A stretch of 64,000 bases of DNA from contig CAZLBC010000001.1 in the NCBI GenBank assembly GCA_964557575.1, positions 134,082 through 198,081 on the forward strand, read 5' to 3'. This document shows, piece by piece, positions 25,737 to 33,341 of this stretch; the first letter of the stretch is position 1; every line of letters starts with the position of its first letter. The notes under the pieces are model-generated. The model searched no databases, was not told the DNA's origin, and saw only the letters and a list, made by a program, of their open reading frames with translations. This stretch comes from CAZLBC01 sp964557575. GTDB lineage: Bacteria > Planctomycetota > Phycisphaerae > SM23-33. Position numbers and translations under genes: made by a program.

Positions 25737-27614
25737 TCAGCCGTCGCCGTCCACATCCAGGTAATACGCGAGAACGTCGGCGACGCCCGCGATCTCGTGC
25801 GCCAGCAACCGGTGCCCGCCGTCCAACGGGTGCCCCCACGGAAGGTCCCCGTGTTCGGCCGGAACAACCACGATCGGCGGCATGTTATCGACGCCCTCGT
25901 CCGCGTACGTTTCAGCCGTATCGTAATCGGCGCATTCGTTCTCAACGTCGCTGACCGGGATTCTCCCGAGCTTCCACCTCGGGTACTCCCGGACGTGTTC
26001 CACGAGGTCTTCGACCCATTCTTCGTCTCCGGTTCCGTCGTTCTCCCGCAGGTTGTCGATCACTTCCTCGATAGGAACCGATCGCTCTTCCTCGCCGACG
26101 GAGCCGGACTCCGACAGCACCCGCCGAATGACTTTTCTTGCCGTCTCTCTCAAGTCTTCCTCGGACACGCGGTCTTCCACTTCGTCTTCGTCGAAAAGAC
26201 GGACAAACCGGGCTTGCTCCGGCGAGAACACGGCCCACGAATAACCGGCATACGTGTCCGGCTCGGCCACGGTCGTTCCATCGTATCCGAGTTCCGCCAT
26301 ACGCTTCACGCATTCCGCGTTATCGAGAACGTCCCAATTCAACCCTTCATTCTCGACGGCGGCGTACACCCAGCTTTCCTCCGGCTCGTCCCATTTCAGA
26401 GCCTGCTCTTTCAACGCTTCGATGTAATGCCTCCCGACGCCGAGATCGATGTACTTTTCACCTTCATCTTCCTCGACCATCGGTTCGAGAATATACGCCA
26501 TGTCCCGTGCAAAATCCTCGTCGAAATCGACAGCGGCGTATTGCTGCTCGGGATAGTTGATCAAAGGGTTCCGGACCGAAATGTTCCACTCGGAAACATT
26601 GCGGCCGAACTCGGTCGCGTCCGTTACGTTCACTGCAAAGAAAAACGCCGGGGACTCGACGTCGAACTCGCTGAACAAAACGTATCGTTTCGACGGCATC
26701 CGCTTGAACTCTTGGAATTTCACATCCGACCCGTGGTATACCGGATTCGGCACCACGGTTTCTCCAACGTCTTCGCGGAGTTCGACGCCAGCCTTGTACA
26801 AACGCTTCAGGACTTTCCTGCGCCACGCTTCATCCCGGTGTCCGGCCGTGTGAAGCGGATCGATCAAACCGAACAGGTCGTCAAGGGTTTCGGGTTTCGG
26901 GTCCGCGCGCTGGTACGCGCGAACGAGAGCCGCGATATTGGCGTCCCACTCCATGGGTATCTGCGTGTATTCCGGGTCGTGCGGTGATATCGCCTTTCGG
27001 AACTTGCGGCCAATACCGTGCCGAGGCGCGGTTTCTCCCGTGCGATTGAGGTAGTCGTTTACAACACCTCTCCGGCGTTCCGGGTCTTTCTCCGCAATCG
27101 TTCGTTGCAAATGCGCGACTTCGTGGTTGATAACAAACTCAACATCGTTCACTTCGTTTTCAAAGTCTTCGACTGCGGTATCGAGATTCCGCGTGTAAAC
27201 GTCGATTTCAAACAACATCGGTTCGCCCGTCTTAGCGTCGACCTTCGCTCTTCCGTTTACGACAATGTTGCTATCCGAATTTGGATCGTAGCCCTTCGCG
27301 ACTTTTACCGTGTACGTCATCTCGATCGGGTCGCCGCCGTCCGGATCGGGAATCTTGAACACGACCTTTTTCTTTCCACGCATCGGGATCGTCTTGCGTT
27401 TGGAAGTCTTAACCTGAACCGGGATGCTGCGGCGTTTTCTGCGAAATTTTAACGGCGGCGCGTTCGGCCCGAACTTCTTTTCCAGCTTCTCAAGCTGCGC
27501 CTTGATCAAATTCAACATGGCGTCCATGGTCTCATCGTCAAGACCGGGCATCGCGGCTTCGGACAAAACCGACTCGTTCAGCATGTTCCGTATAACGGCT
27601 CTTGCGTCGGGCAT
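25737..27614 (-). CDS. Polyvalent protein: metallopeptidase-like, ADP-ribosyltransferase-like and ParB-like parts
   Basis: 625 residues, start MPDARAVIRNMLNESVLSEA at a stop-start overlap. In order: the basic packaging-like motif (5-14); a zinc-metallopeptidase-like FVINHEVAHLQ (HExxH 164-168); an ADP-ribosyltransferase-like domain (~290-470) with NPVYHGSDVKFQEF, FAVNVTDATEFG and ELGYDGTTVA...VFSPEQARFV, as in ART domains of phage polyvalent proteins; a second motif copy RKVIRRVLSES (494-502); and a C-terminal ParB/sulfiredoxin-like PPIVVVPA...PLDGGHRLLA (579-605). Such proteins are known to enter the host with phage DNA and counter defences. The individual activities are predictions. Confidence 0.7.
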   Translation of the reverse strand: MPDARAVIRNMLNESVLSEAAMPGLDDETMDAMLNLIKAQLEKLEKKFGPNAPPLKFRRKRRSIPVQVKTSKRKTIPMRGKKKVVFKIPDPDGGDPIEMTYTVKVAKGYDPNSDSNIVVNGRAKVDAKTGEPMLFEIDVYTRNLDTAVEDFENEVNDVEFVINHEVAHLQRTIAEKDPERRRGVVNDYLNRTGETAPRHGIGRKFRKAISPHDPEYTQIPMEWDANIAALVRAYQRADPKPETLDDLFGLIDPLHTAGHRDEAWRRKVLKRLYKAGVELREDVGETVVPNPVYHGSDVKFQEFKRMPSKRYVLFSEFDVESPAFFFAVNVTDATEFGRNVSEWNISVRNPLINYPEQQYAAVDFDEDFARDMAYILEPMVEEDEGEKYIDLGVGRHYIEALKEQALKWDEPEESWVYAAVENEGLNWDVLDNAECVKRMAELGYDGTTVAEPDTYAGYSWAVFSPEQARFVRLFDEDEVEDRVSEEDLRETARKVIRRVLSESGSVGEEERSVPIEEVIDNLRENDGTGDEEWVEDLVEHVREYPRWKLGRIPVSDVENECADYDTAETYADEGVDNMPPIVVVPAEHGDLPWGHPLDGGHRLLAHEIAGVADVLAYYLDVDGDG

Positions 27615-30364
27615 CACTGGCTTCCCATTGAAACCTCGGTCGGGTTTTCGCCCCCGGCCGCGTACGCGGCTTTCACCGCGTCGTAGACGAGATCGAAAAT
27701 ATCGCGCGCCGGATCGGTCACGTTGAAATGCGGCGAGGACGGAGACGGAACCTCGGTCATCACGGCGCGAACCAGCGCGTCGAAATCGAAGTACACGTCA
27801 AGGCTTTCGTTGTTCGCCGATATGCTGAAAAACCGTTTGAGGTCTTCGTCGTCCAGCAATGAAAGCAGGTTCTCGAATACCGCCGCGCCGCGTCGCTGAA
27901 CGACATTCTTGTTCACGACGAAATTAAACACGTCCCGCAGACGTCTCGGAACTCTGTGGTCCTCCGAGACAAGCGCGTTCACGAAACGGTTCCAGCCTTC
28001 GTCCGTCGAAATGTACTTGACGGACCCGTGGATCGGAACCGCTCTTTTCAAAATCGCGGCGCAATCACGGCTAATCGAGTAAATCGCGTTATTCCACCGG
28101 TTCATGGCGGCGTTCACGTAACCCGCGAGCGACTGCGTCGCGTCCCGCAGATACCGTGGGTCCGCCGTGTTCGCCACGGAGAACGACTGCGTATGCTCCG
28201 CGAACTCCTTGCTGTTCTGCGGATTAAGCGAATCGTTTCGTTTCGACCGCTCAAGGACGCGGCCGTTGAGCCGGAGTTCCACGCCCGGAACTTCCACGCG
28301 GTCGCCGTCGACGTCCGCCGACTCCAGAGGAAAACGGAACTCGACGTCGCGCTCAACGGTTATATCGGTCATCGCGTACGTGATATTCCACTGGTCGCCG
28401 CCTTTGACGAACGGACGCTCGACTTTGGCATGGTACGGGTTCGCCCGCAATTGCACGACCATGGCTTGCATCGCCGGGAGGTACTCGTCGCGAAGCCAGT
28501 TAATGACTTGTTCGGAAAGCGTTCCCGAGTCCGCGCGCAACAGGTTTTCATACACCTCCTTGATCCGTTCCCCGGTGTTCCCCGACGCGTACATCGACCG
28601 GGAACCCGGGGCGACGATTTCAACCGTGTACACGAAGACGTCCCCGTCCTCGTCGATATCGTAGTCGAAATCCTCGCGGAAATTCGGAAACTTCGTCTTC
28701 AATTCTTCGAGCCATTCTTCCGGGTACTCCGCGTACTCCGTTTCGATCCCGTTGGATTTCGCCCAGTCGTAAAACATGCGCGGCACGACAGCCAGCAGAT
28801 TGTCGGGGTAAAGCCCCCCGTCCGCAACGTGTTCGAGATTCGTTACCTCCGCTCCGTCGGTGATCACGCGCGGGTCCGTCAACTCGAAATCCTCGAAGGC
28901 TTCCGGCGCGAATATGGAAAGCCCCGCGCAGGCTTCCCTTACGATACCTTCCAGAAGGTCTTCCAAAGACGTGCTGTCAAGCAAGTAGTAATACGTGTAA
29001 TCAACGTCGTTCGGATGCGACATCTCGCCGATTCCTTTAATGTCCGGAAGGTCGCCGATCGCCTCCACCAGCGGCATCAAGTCTTCGATTTCGCTGTCGT
29101 ATGACATTCCCGAATACGGTCCGCCCTGCGCGACGATCTCGGAACCCTCGGAGATAAGCTCGCCGTCCTCAACGTCCCACGTCCATGTGTTTCCGTTTTC
29201 ATCAATCTCGGTTATTTCAGTGGGCTTTCCGTCGTCCGGCGGTTCATGCGCCGCGCGCGCGGCATCCGTCGCGTCGTACAGCGCGAACAGGAAAGGCCAA
29301 AGCTGCATGGCCTGCATGTCCGCCTTGGAAATCCTGTCGTTGGACACGTCGTTGATTTCACCGTCTTCCGGAGCATCGTTCGGACTCCAGAACATCTGCG
29401 CGATTTTCCGGTAACCACCGGGGGCGTCGTTCCCGTCGGACACGCCGGGAGGCATCTCCGCGTCTTCCTCGGCGTAGATCACGAACAACGGGGCTTTTTC
29501 AATGTAAGTCGCCGTGTGTTCCCCGTCGGCACCGAAACGGGTACACCAGTTCGTGTCCTCTCCCTGCGAAGCGCAGCCTTCAAAGTTGAAAACCGCCACG
29601 GCGAAGTAACGCGGCGCGACAAGGTCCGGATACATCCCGTCGCCGAACAGCGGACCGTAGCGTTCCTTGGGAAGGTACGGGGCGATGTCATCGGCGGAAA
29701 GCGTCCACACTTCCATTTCGCCGTCCGTCAACACGTCGTGCGGGTTGCCGGATTCGTACAACTCCGGAATCCTCTCGGACAACGCGTCGATGTACGTGTG
29801 CGCGAGGTCGCGGACGGCCTTGTACTCGTTCACGTCGACGCCCTCGCCGGTCAACTCGACGATCCACCCGATGACTTCCTGAACAACCGTGGATTCTCGG
29901 ATGTCCGGCGACGCGATCGCATTGGCAAGCACCTCGTTGGACTCCAACACGCTCAACGCGGCGTTCAACTGCGCGGCGTACTGCGGAGAGGACGTGTCCT
30001 GACTCTGAAGCCAATCCCGGGACTTCATCGCGTTGGCAACCTTCTGCGCCTGCGAAAAGACCCACACGCCCCGGTCGGACGCCATCGCGACGTTCCTGAC
30101 TTCCTCCGGGTCGTCGAAGTCGATGTCCTTCATTTCGGACGGGCCGACCGCCGCAGCGGTGAGCGCGGCTACGATGTTGTTCACGACAAAATCGACTTCC
30201 CCGGCGTCCGCCGGGTCGATCCCGTACGCTTCGGCCTTCGACTTGACGTACTTCCGCAAGACCTTGAACGTCTTGGCGTACTGCTGCTCGGTCATCTTCT
30301 CAAGAAGAATCCGCTCATTGCGGCTTTCCGCGAAAATCCCTCGAACAACGTTTCTCAAATTCAT
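27614..30364 (-). CDS. Large WCT-motif protein, 916 aa
   Basis: Starts MNLRNVVRGIFAESRNERIL, carrying the shared N-terminal motif. Paralogue of the protein at 19820-22423: both have the helical ~100-160 segment (VWVFSQAQKVANAMKSRDWL), PRYFAVAVF (251-259) and DTNWCTRFGADGEHTATYI (270-288) followed by a hydrophobic strand. Cys274 and Trp273 are invariant in the three copies. The C-terminal half is acidic with few motifs. Function unknown; size, acidity and the terminal motif suggest a virion or injected protein. The stop overlaps the polyvalent gene start. Confidence 0.7.
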   Translation of the reverse strand: MNLRNVVRGIFAESRNERILLEKMTEQQYAKTFKVLRKYVKSKAEAYGIDPADAGEVDFVVNNIVAALTAAAVGPSEMKDIDFDDPEEVRNVAMASDRGVWVFSQAQKVANAMKSRDWLQSQDTSSPQYAAQLNAALSVLESNEVLANAIASPDIRESTVVQEVIGWIVELTGEGVDVNEYKAVRDLAHTYIDALSERIPELYESGNPHDVLTDGEMEVWTLSADDIAPYLPKERYGPLFGDGMYPDLVAPRYFAVAVFNFEGCASQGEDTNWCTRFGADGEHTATYIEKAPLFVIYAEEDAEMPPGVSDGNDAPGGYRKIAQMFWSPNDAPEDGEINDVSNDRISKADMQAMQLWPFLFALYDATDAARAAHEPPDDGKPTEITEIDENGNTWTWDVEDGELISEGSEIVAQGGPYSGMSYDSEIEDLMPLVEAIGDLPDIKGIGEMSHPNDVDYTYYYLLDSTSLEDLLEGIVREACAGLSIFAPEAFEDFELTDPRVITDGAEVTNLEHVADGGLYPDNLLAVVPRMFYDWAKSNGIETEYAEYPEEWLEELKTKFPNFREDFDYDIDEDGDVFVYTVEIVAPGSRSMYASGNTGERIKEVYENLLRADSGTLSEQVINWLRDEYLPAMQAMVVQLRANPYHAKVERPFVKGGDQWNITYAMTDITVERDVEFRFPLESADVDGDRVEVPGVELRLNGRVLERSKRNDSLNPQNSKEFAEHTQSFSVANTADPRYLRDATQSLAGYVNAAMNRWNNAIYSISRDCAAILKRAVPIHGSVKYISTDEGWNRFVNALVSEDHRVPRRLRDVFNFVVNKNVVQRRGAAVFENLLSLLDDEDLKRFFSISANNESLDVYFDFDALVRAVMTEVPSPSSPHFNVTDPARDIFDLVYDAVKAAYAAGGENPTEVSMGSQ

Positions 30365-30412
30365 CTCGGTTTCCCCGCCTGCTACGGAAAATCTTGCGCG
30401 CGTTCCGGATTA

Positions 30413-30441
30413 AGCGTATCTCCGGGCGGCGAAACTGTCAA
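30413..30441 (-). promoter_or_regulatory. Sigma-70-like promoter
   Basis: TTGACA (30436-30441), 17 bp, TACGCT (30413-30418), 49 bp ahead of the 916-codon gene and downstream of the CRISPR locus terminator. Confidence 0.55.
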
Positions 30442-30487
30442 TTCATACCGTCAGGGGCGGGGGCGAACCGTACAAAACCCCGGACAA

Positions 30488-30625
30488 AATAAAAACCCCC
30501 GGGTTTCCCCGGGGGCTGCGTGTGAAAATTCCCGCTTCGTCGAGCACGGTTGCGATCAGGTCAAGCCGTCACACAGAGCCAAACTCTCCACGGGCGTCAG
30601 TTTCCGCCGGTTTGGCGGTACTTTC
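30488..30625 (-). ncRNA. Candidate tracrRNA of the CRISPR locus
   Basis: About 138 nt between a CCGATATA promoter (30632-30661) and an intrinsic terminator (30496-30515), with no convincing ORF. The RNA contains UCACACGCAG (plus-strand positions 30516-30525), a perfect 10-nt complement of the centre of the CRISPR repeat as transcribed from the minus strand. Two G-U pairs and one A-U can extend it to 13 bp. A CUCGAC (30539-30544) complementary to the repeat's 5' end lies nearby but not in collinear order. A CCGCC-AAACC-GGCGG hairpin (30604-30618) is near the 5' end. An anti-repeat near the 3' end of a ~140-nt RNA resembles Cas12f-type tracrRNAs. Expression is untested. Confidence 0.6.
30496..30515 (-). 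terminator. Terminator of the CRISPR locus
   Basis: Minus strand CCCCCGGGG-AAA-CCCGGGGG type stem followed by TTTTTATTTT. Immediately after the anti-repeat; would end both the read-through array transcript and the short RNA. Confidence 0.85.
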
Positions 30626-30631
30626 ACCTCT

Positions 30632-30661
30632 TATATCGGCCAACATTCCGGAAGACTTTAG
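30632..30661 (-). promoter_or_regulatory. CCGATA-class promoter of the candidate tracrRNA
   Basis: Minus strand CTAAAG (30656-30661), 18 bp, CC-GATATA (30632-30639). No protein start follows before the terminator. Confidence 0.65.
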
Positions 30662-30704
30662 AGAAAAACGAGTAAATTCGGAAAATAATCCGGCCCGGAG
30701 CAGT

Positions 30705-30737
30705 CAACCCCGCCCCCCGGACACGCACGGGGTCGAC
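30705..30737 (-). repeat. Decayed eighth CRISPR repeat
   Basis: Begins CAACCCC and ends CACGCACGGGGTCGAC; 13 of the last 16 bases match the repeat end, with a ~5-base insertion. The distance to repeat 1 is one period minus one base. Marks the leader-distal end. Confidence 0.55.
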
Positions 30738-30768
30738 CGGGTGTGAGCCAGCCGGTGCCCCCGAACTC

Positions 30769-31163
30769 CCAACCTTCCTCACACGCAGAAACTCGACAGG
30801 TGCATCGCGTGTTTCCGCTTGATCCCGCCCCAACCTTCCTCACACGCAGGGACTCGACGCGACCTTTCCGCGCCGTGGTTGACTCGAACTCCAACCTTCC
30901 TCACACGCAGGGACTCGACAACCACCACCCGGGGCGGAACAACGGCTGACACCAACCTTCCTCACACGCAGGGACTCGACTCTCCGTAGGCCGACTGGAT
31001 TTCGAACGCCCGCCAACCTTCCTCACACGCAGGGACTCGACCGCAACCCGCTGTGGATTCCGAAGCGCGACCGCCAACCTTCCTCACACGCAGGGACTCG
31101 ACAGAACCTGTCGGTACGCCTGCTTGTACGCCGACCAACCTTCCTCACACGCAGGGACTCGAC
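30769..31163 (-). CRISPR. CRISPR array, 7 repeats and 6 spacers
   Basis: 29-bp repeats (plus strand: start CCAACCTTCC, end GGGACTCGAC) begin at 30769, 30830, 30891, 30952, 31013, 31074 and 31135, an exact 61-bp period with 32-bp spacers. Six copies are identical; the leftmost has AA for GG (30789-30790), and a decayed copy lies further left. Degeneracy at the left end and the effector on the right indicate transcription leftward (minus), giving crRNA repeats that start GTCGAGTCCC. All six spacers differ; I found no match to them elsewhere in the window by eye. Confidence 0.97.
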
Positions 31164-31225
31164 ACCAAAATGTTGGTATATCAGTTGTCAAAGACCACAA
31201 GATGCGCTCTCGCGCGGCTTCGGAA
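31164..31225 (-). promoter_or_regulatory. Short leader between effector gene and array
   Basis: 62 bp. Contains the palindrome ACCAAAATGTTGGT (31164-31177) touching the first repeat, a TTGACA (31186-31191) and CTGATATACC (31175-31184), a near-match to the phage -10 element. Spacing between these does not form a standard promoter, so co-transcription with the effector is as likely. Confidence 0.4.
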
Positions 31226-32572
31226 TCAGTAATCCCGAAGATTATACGAAGAATTTTCATCCCGGTCCGCCTTGTACCCGCAGTGCGGGCACCGGAAAAC
31301 GGATTGGACCGTCAGTTTTTGCGAACCGCGAAGCACGTAACCGCAAGAAGAACAGGTTTGCGTCGACTCGAAAAACTTGTCGGCGATCACGACATTGATC
31401 CCCTCGCGTTCGGCCTTGTATTTCAGCATTTCCCGAAGCTGTCCCATCGCGGAATCCGCGACGCGCCGGGCCAACCGGTTGCGAAGTTTCTTGTTCTTCG
31501 CCATGTCCCGGTCAAGCATGCCGATGTAGCTGGAACCGCGCAACACGATTTCAGCCGGACGCTTCGACGGGTCCTCCTCGTGAACGCCGAGGATCGCCGA
31601 GGACGTCTTGTGCGCCGCGTCGCGGCGTACGCACGCGATCCGGTAGTGAAGCCGGGCGAGCGCGTCCTTGGCCTTGTGATAGCGATTGCTTTGCTGCTTC
31701 GCGCCCTTTACCAAACGACGGGAAACAACGCGTTGCAACCGGCGTAATCGCTTCAGCATGCGTTGCAGCGGTTCGGGGTTCTCGTACACGCGGCCGTCGG
31801 AACAATACGCGTGGACTCGCACGCCGAGTTCCACGCCGATCCGCTTCCCTTCCGACGGCGCGCGGTTTTTCTTTTCGACGTCGCACAGCAGCGCGACGAA
31901 CCATCGACCGGCGCGCTGCGAGACCGTGACCTTCATGTACCGGTGCAGCGTCGGGTCGGCCTTGTCGCGGTCTTTTCCTCCGGGGAACCATCCGTCTTGC
32001 GGAAGGAAATCGCGCTGCTTGATCTTGATCCACGATCCGATGTTCGGAATCTTGATCCGGTCTTCGGAAACGTGGATCGCGCCGCGCAACGTGAACGAAC
32101 GCCGATGTCCTTTCTTTTTGAACCTCGGGAACCCGGCCTTCCGGCCTTTCTTCCCCTCGCGCAACCTGCGAAAGGCGTGCCCGAAAGCGGCCACCAGCGC
32201 GCGGGCCGTTTCCTCGGCGATCCGTCTCGAAATCTTCTCGTCCCGCCACCACGGGGCCTCAGCCGGAACGATCCGGTTCATGAAAACACTGACGAGCTTC
32301 GGAGGGTCCGGGTAGTCGAACTTCGGGATTTTCTTCCCGGCCTTCTTGGCGGCGTCCCGCTTCTTCTTGAACTCCTCGTACTGGTCGTTCCACCAGCCGA
32401 GCATCCTGTTCCAGCAGTATTTGGCCGCGCCGGAAAAGTTGAAGAACCGCTGAAGCTGTTCTTGGTTCGGGGCGAGTTCGACCTTCCCGGCCCAGCACTC
32501 CCCTTTCATCTTCGTCTTCATGAACTCGCTCGGCTTTTTCTTGCCGGTCTTTTTCTTTTCATCGGCCGTCAT
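31226..32572 (-). CDS. TnpB/Cas12-like CRISPR effector with altered RuvC site
   Basis: 448 residues, GAGG 7 bp before ATG. Lys-rich N terminus, then the TnpB-type wedge/REC fold (FNFSGAAKYCWNRMLGWWND; GRKAGFPRFKKKGHRRSFTL), RuvC-I RIGVELGVRVHAYCSDGRVY (244-263), a helical bridge (LKRLRRLQRVVSRRL), RuvC-II region EIVLRGSSYIGM (341-352), LKYKAEREGINVVIADKFF, zinc ribbon C407/C410/C428/C431 and RuvC-III ADRDENSSYNL (435-445). Families have GVDLG and (I/V)VEDLN: here Asp is Glu248 and Glu is Arg345, predicting loss of DNA cleavage. No TnpA or IS ends are seen; the CRISPR array follows 62 bp downstream. Likely an RNA-guided DNA-binding protein. Alternatively a domesticated TnpB unrelated to the array. 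Confidence 0.88.
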   Translation of the reverse strand: MTADEKKKTGKKKPSEFMKTKMKGECWAGKVELAPNQEQLQRFFNFSGAAKYCWNRMLGWWNDQYEEFKKKRDAAKKAGKKIPKFDYPDPPKLVSVFMNRIVPAEAPWWRDEKISRRIAEETARALVAAFGHAFRRLREGKKGRKAGFPRFKKKGHRRSFTLRGAIHVSEDRIKIPNIGSWIKIKQRDFLPQDGWFPGGKDRDKADPTLHRYMKVTVSQRAGRWFVALLCDVEKKNRAPSEGKRIGVELGVRVHAYCSDGRVYENPEPLQRMLKRLRRLQRVVSRRLVKGAKQQSNRYHKAKDALARLHYRIACVRRDAAHKTSSAILGVHEEDPSKRPAEIVLRGSSYIGMLDRDMAKNKKLRNRLARRVADSAMGQLREMLKYKAEREGINVVIADKFFESTQTCSSCGYVLRGSQKLTVQSVFRCPHCGYKADRDENSSYNLRDY

Positions 32573-32587
32573 TCCAAAACCTCGCTT

Positions 32588-32707
32588 TCATTTCTCGTCG
32601 GAATCGTCAAACAAAATCAGGATGATGAACAGAACGAAAACCGCCGTGATCGGCTTCCAGCCGGAGAGCAACAAGACGGCAAACAGCGCGATGTTTCGCA
32701 GGGTCAT
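32588..32707 (-). CDS. Small membrane protein, 39 aa
   Basis: MTLRNIALFAVLLLSGWKPI then a hydrophobic ITAVFVLFIILILF and an acidic tail DDSDEK: one or two membrane helices. ATGA overlap with the upstream gene; 15 bp before the effector start, so all are co-transcribed. Function unknown. A link with the CRISPR effector is suggested only by position. Confidence 0.6.
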   Translation of the reverse strand: MTLRNIALFAVLLLSGWKPITAVFVLFIILILFDDSDEK

Positions 32708-33144
32708 TTCTTCGAACGCCTCGTCTTCTTTTTCTTCGAGAACCGGACGTACGCGCACTCCCGCTGTTTTGCGGACCGGTTGTCGAAATCGTCCATCGAC
32801 AGCTTGTGGTCCTGCTTGTCCGGAACCGGGATCGGCCCGGCGACTTCGAAGAAGAACGACGCCGACCGCCGCAGGTCCGTCTTCTTGCCGCGCGTCGAAA
32901 AGTCCCGCGTGGACGAACCGCGACGGCAAAACGATTCCGGCTTGAAGTCGAAACCGATCCGCTTCAACACGCGCGCCGCGAACGGCGATTTCGCGTCCGG
33001 ATCGGCGACGACGATTTCAGCCGGGTCGTCGTCGTCGTCGTCGAACACGACGAAGTACGCGACGTCCTCGAACGTCCCCTCGAAGACCGGCTCCTTGTAC
33101 ATCAAGCCGTCGACGGCTTCCATCCAGATCGGAACTTGACTCAT
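32704..33144 (-). CDS. Unknown protein, 146 aa
   Basis: Starts MSQVPIWMEAVDGLMYKEPV; GAGGAG 7 bp upstream. It has an acidic patch (FDDDDDDPAEIVVADPDAK), then a basic half with one Cys and a Lys/Arg-rich tail (FSKKKKTRRSKK). Family not recognised. First gene after a CCGATAAA promoter, followed by the small membrane protein, the effector and the CRISPR array. Confidence 0.65.
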   Translation of the reverse strand: MSQVPIWMEAVDGLMYKEPVFEGTFEDVAYFVVFDDDDDDPAEIVVADPDAKSPFAARVLKRIGFDFKPESFCRRGSSTRDFSTRGKKTDLRRSASFFFEVAGPIPVPDKQDHKLSMDDFDNRSAKQRECAYVRFSKKKKTRRSKK

Positions 33145-33341
33145 GTCGGTCTCCTCGGCGCGGTTCCCGCTTCTACTCTTTTTATCGGACAATCCGGAAA
33201 AACTCTTGAACGATTTCCGGGATTATTTACCCGGCGATTGCGAACCGTCGCGTCCCGGTTTTCCCTCGCGTTCGATGCGTTCGACGATCGTTTTCCGGAG
33301 AACCCGACGCGCACCTTGAACGTAATTACCGAACGCGTCAT
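33141..33341 (-). CDS. Doubtful small ORF, 66 aa
   Basis: ATG with GGAGG 7 bp upstream and ATGA overlaps at both ends, but its codon use is poor and it runs across the CCGATAAA promoter. A different frame of the same DNA (from ~33340 to a TAA at ~33223) reads NDAFGNYVQGARRVLRKTIV with normal codon use but has no start codon. The true gene structure is unresolved; see the finding on this interval. Confidence 0.3.
   Translation of the reverse strand: MTRSVITFKVRVGFSGKRSSNASNARENRDATVRNRRVNNPGNRSRVFPDCPIKRVEAGTAPRRPT
33181..33210 (-). promoter_or_regulatory. CCGATA-class promoter ahead of the effector operon
   Basis: Minus strand TTCAAG (33205-33210), 18 bp, CC-GATAAA (33181-33188). It is 37 bp before the 146-codon gene and is the nearest good promoter for the CRISPR effector. 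Confidence 0.65.

Noticed and set aside
30769..31163. Self-targeting spacers
   Set aside because: Comparison by eye found only short partial matches (for example the last spacer with GGTACGCCTGC near 17300); nothing long enough to call a protospacer. A full search is still needed.
31226..32572. Effector as part of an IS200/IS605 or IS607 transposon
   Set aside because: No TnpA gene, no transposon-end hairpins or duplicated target were seen; the array and terminator replace the usual right-end omega RNA.
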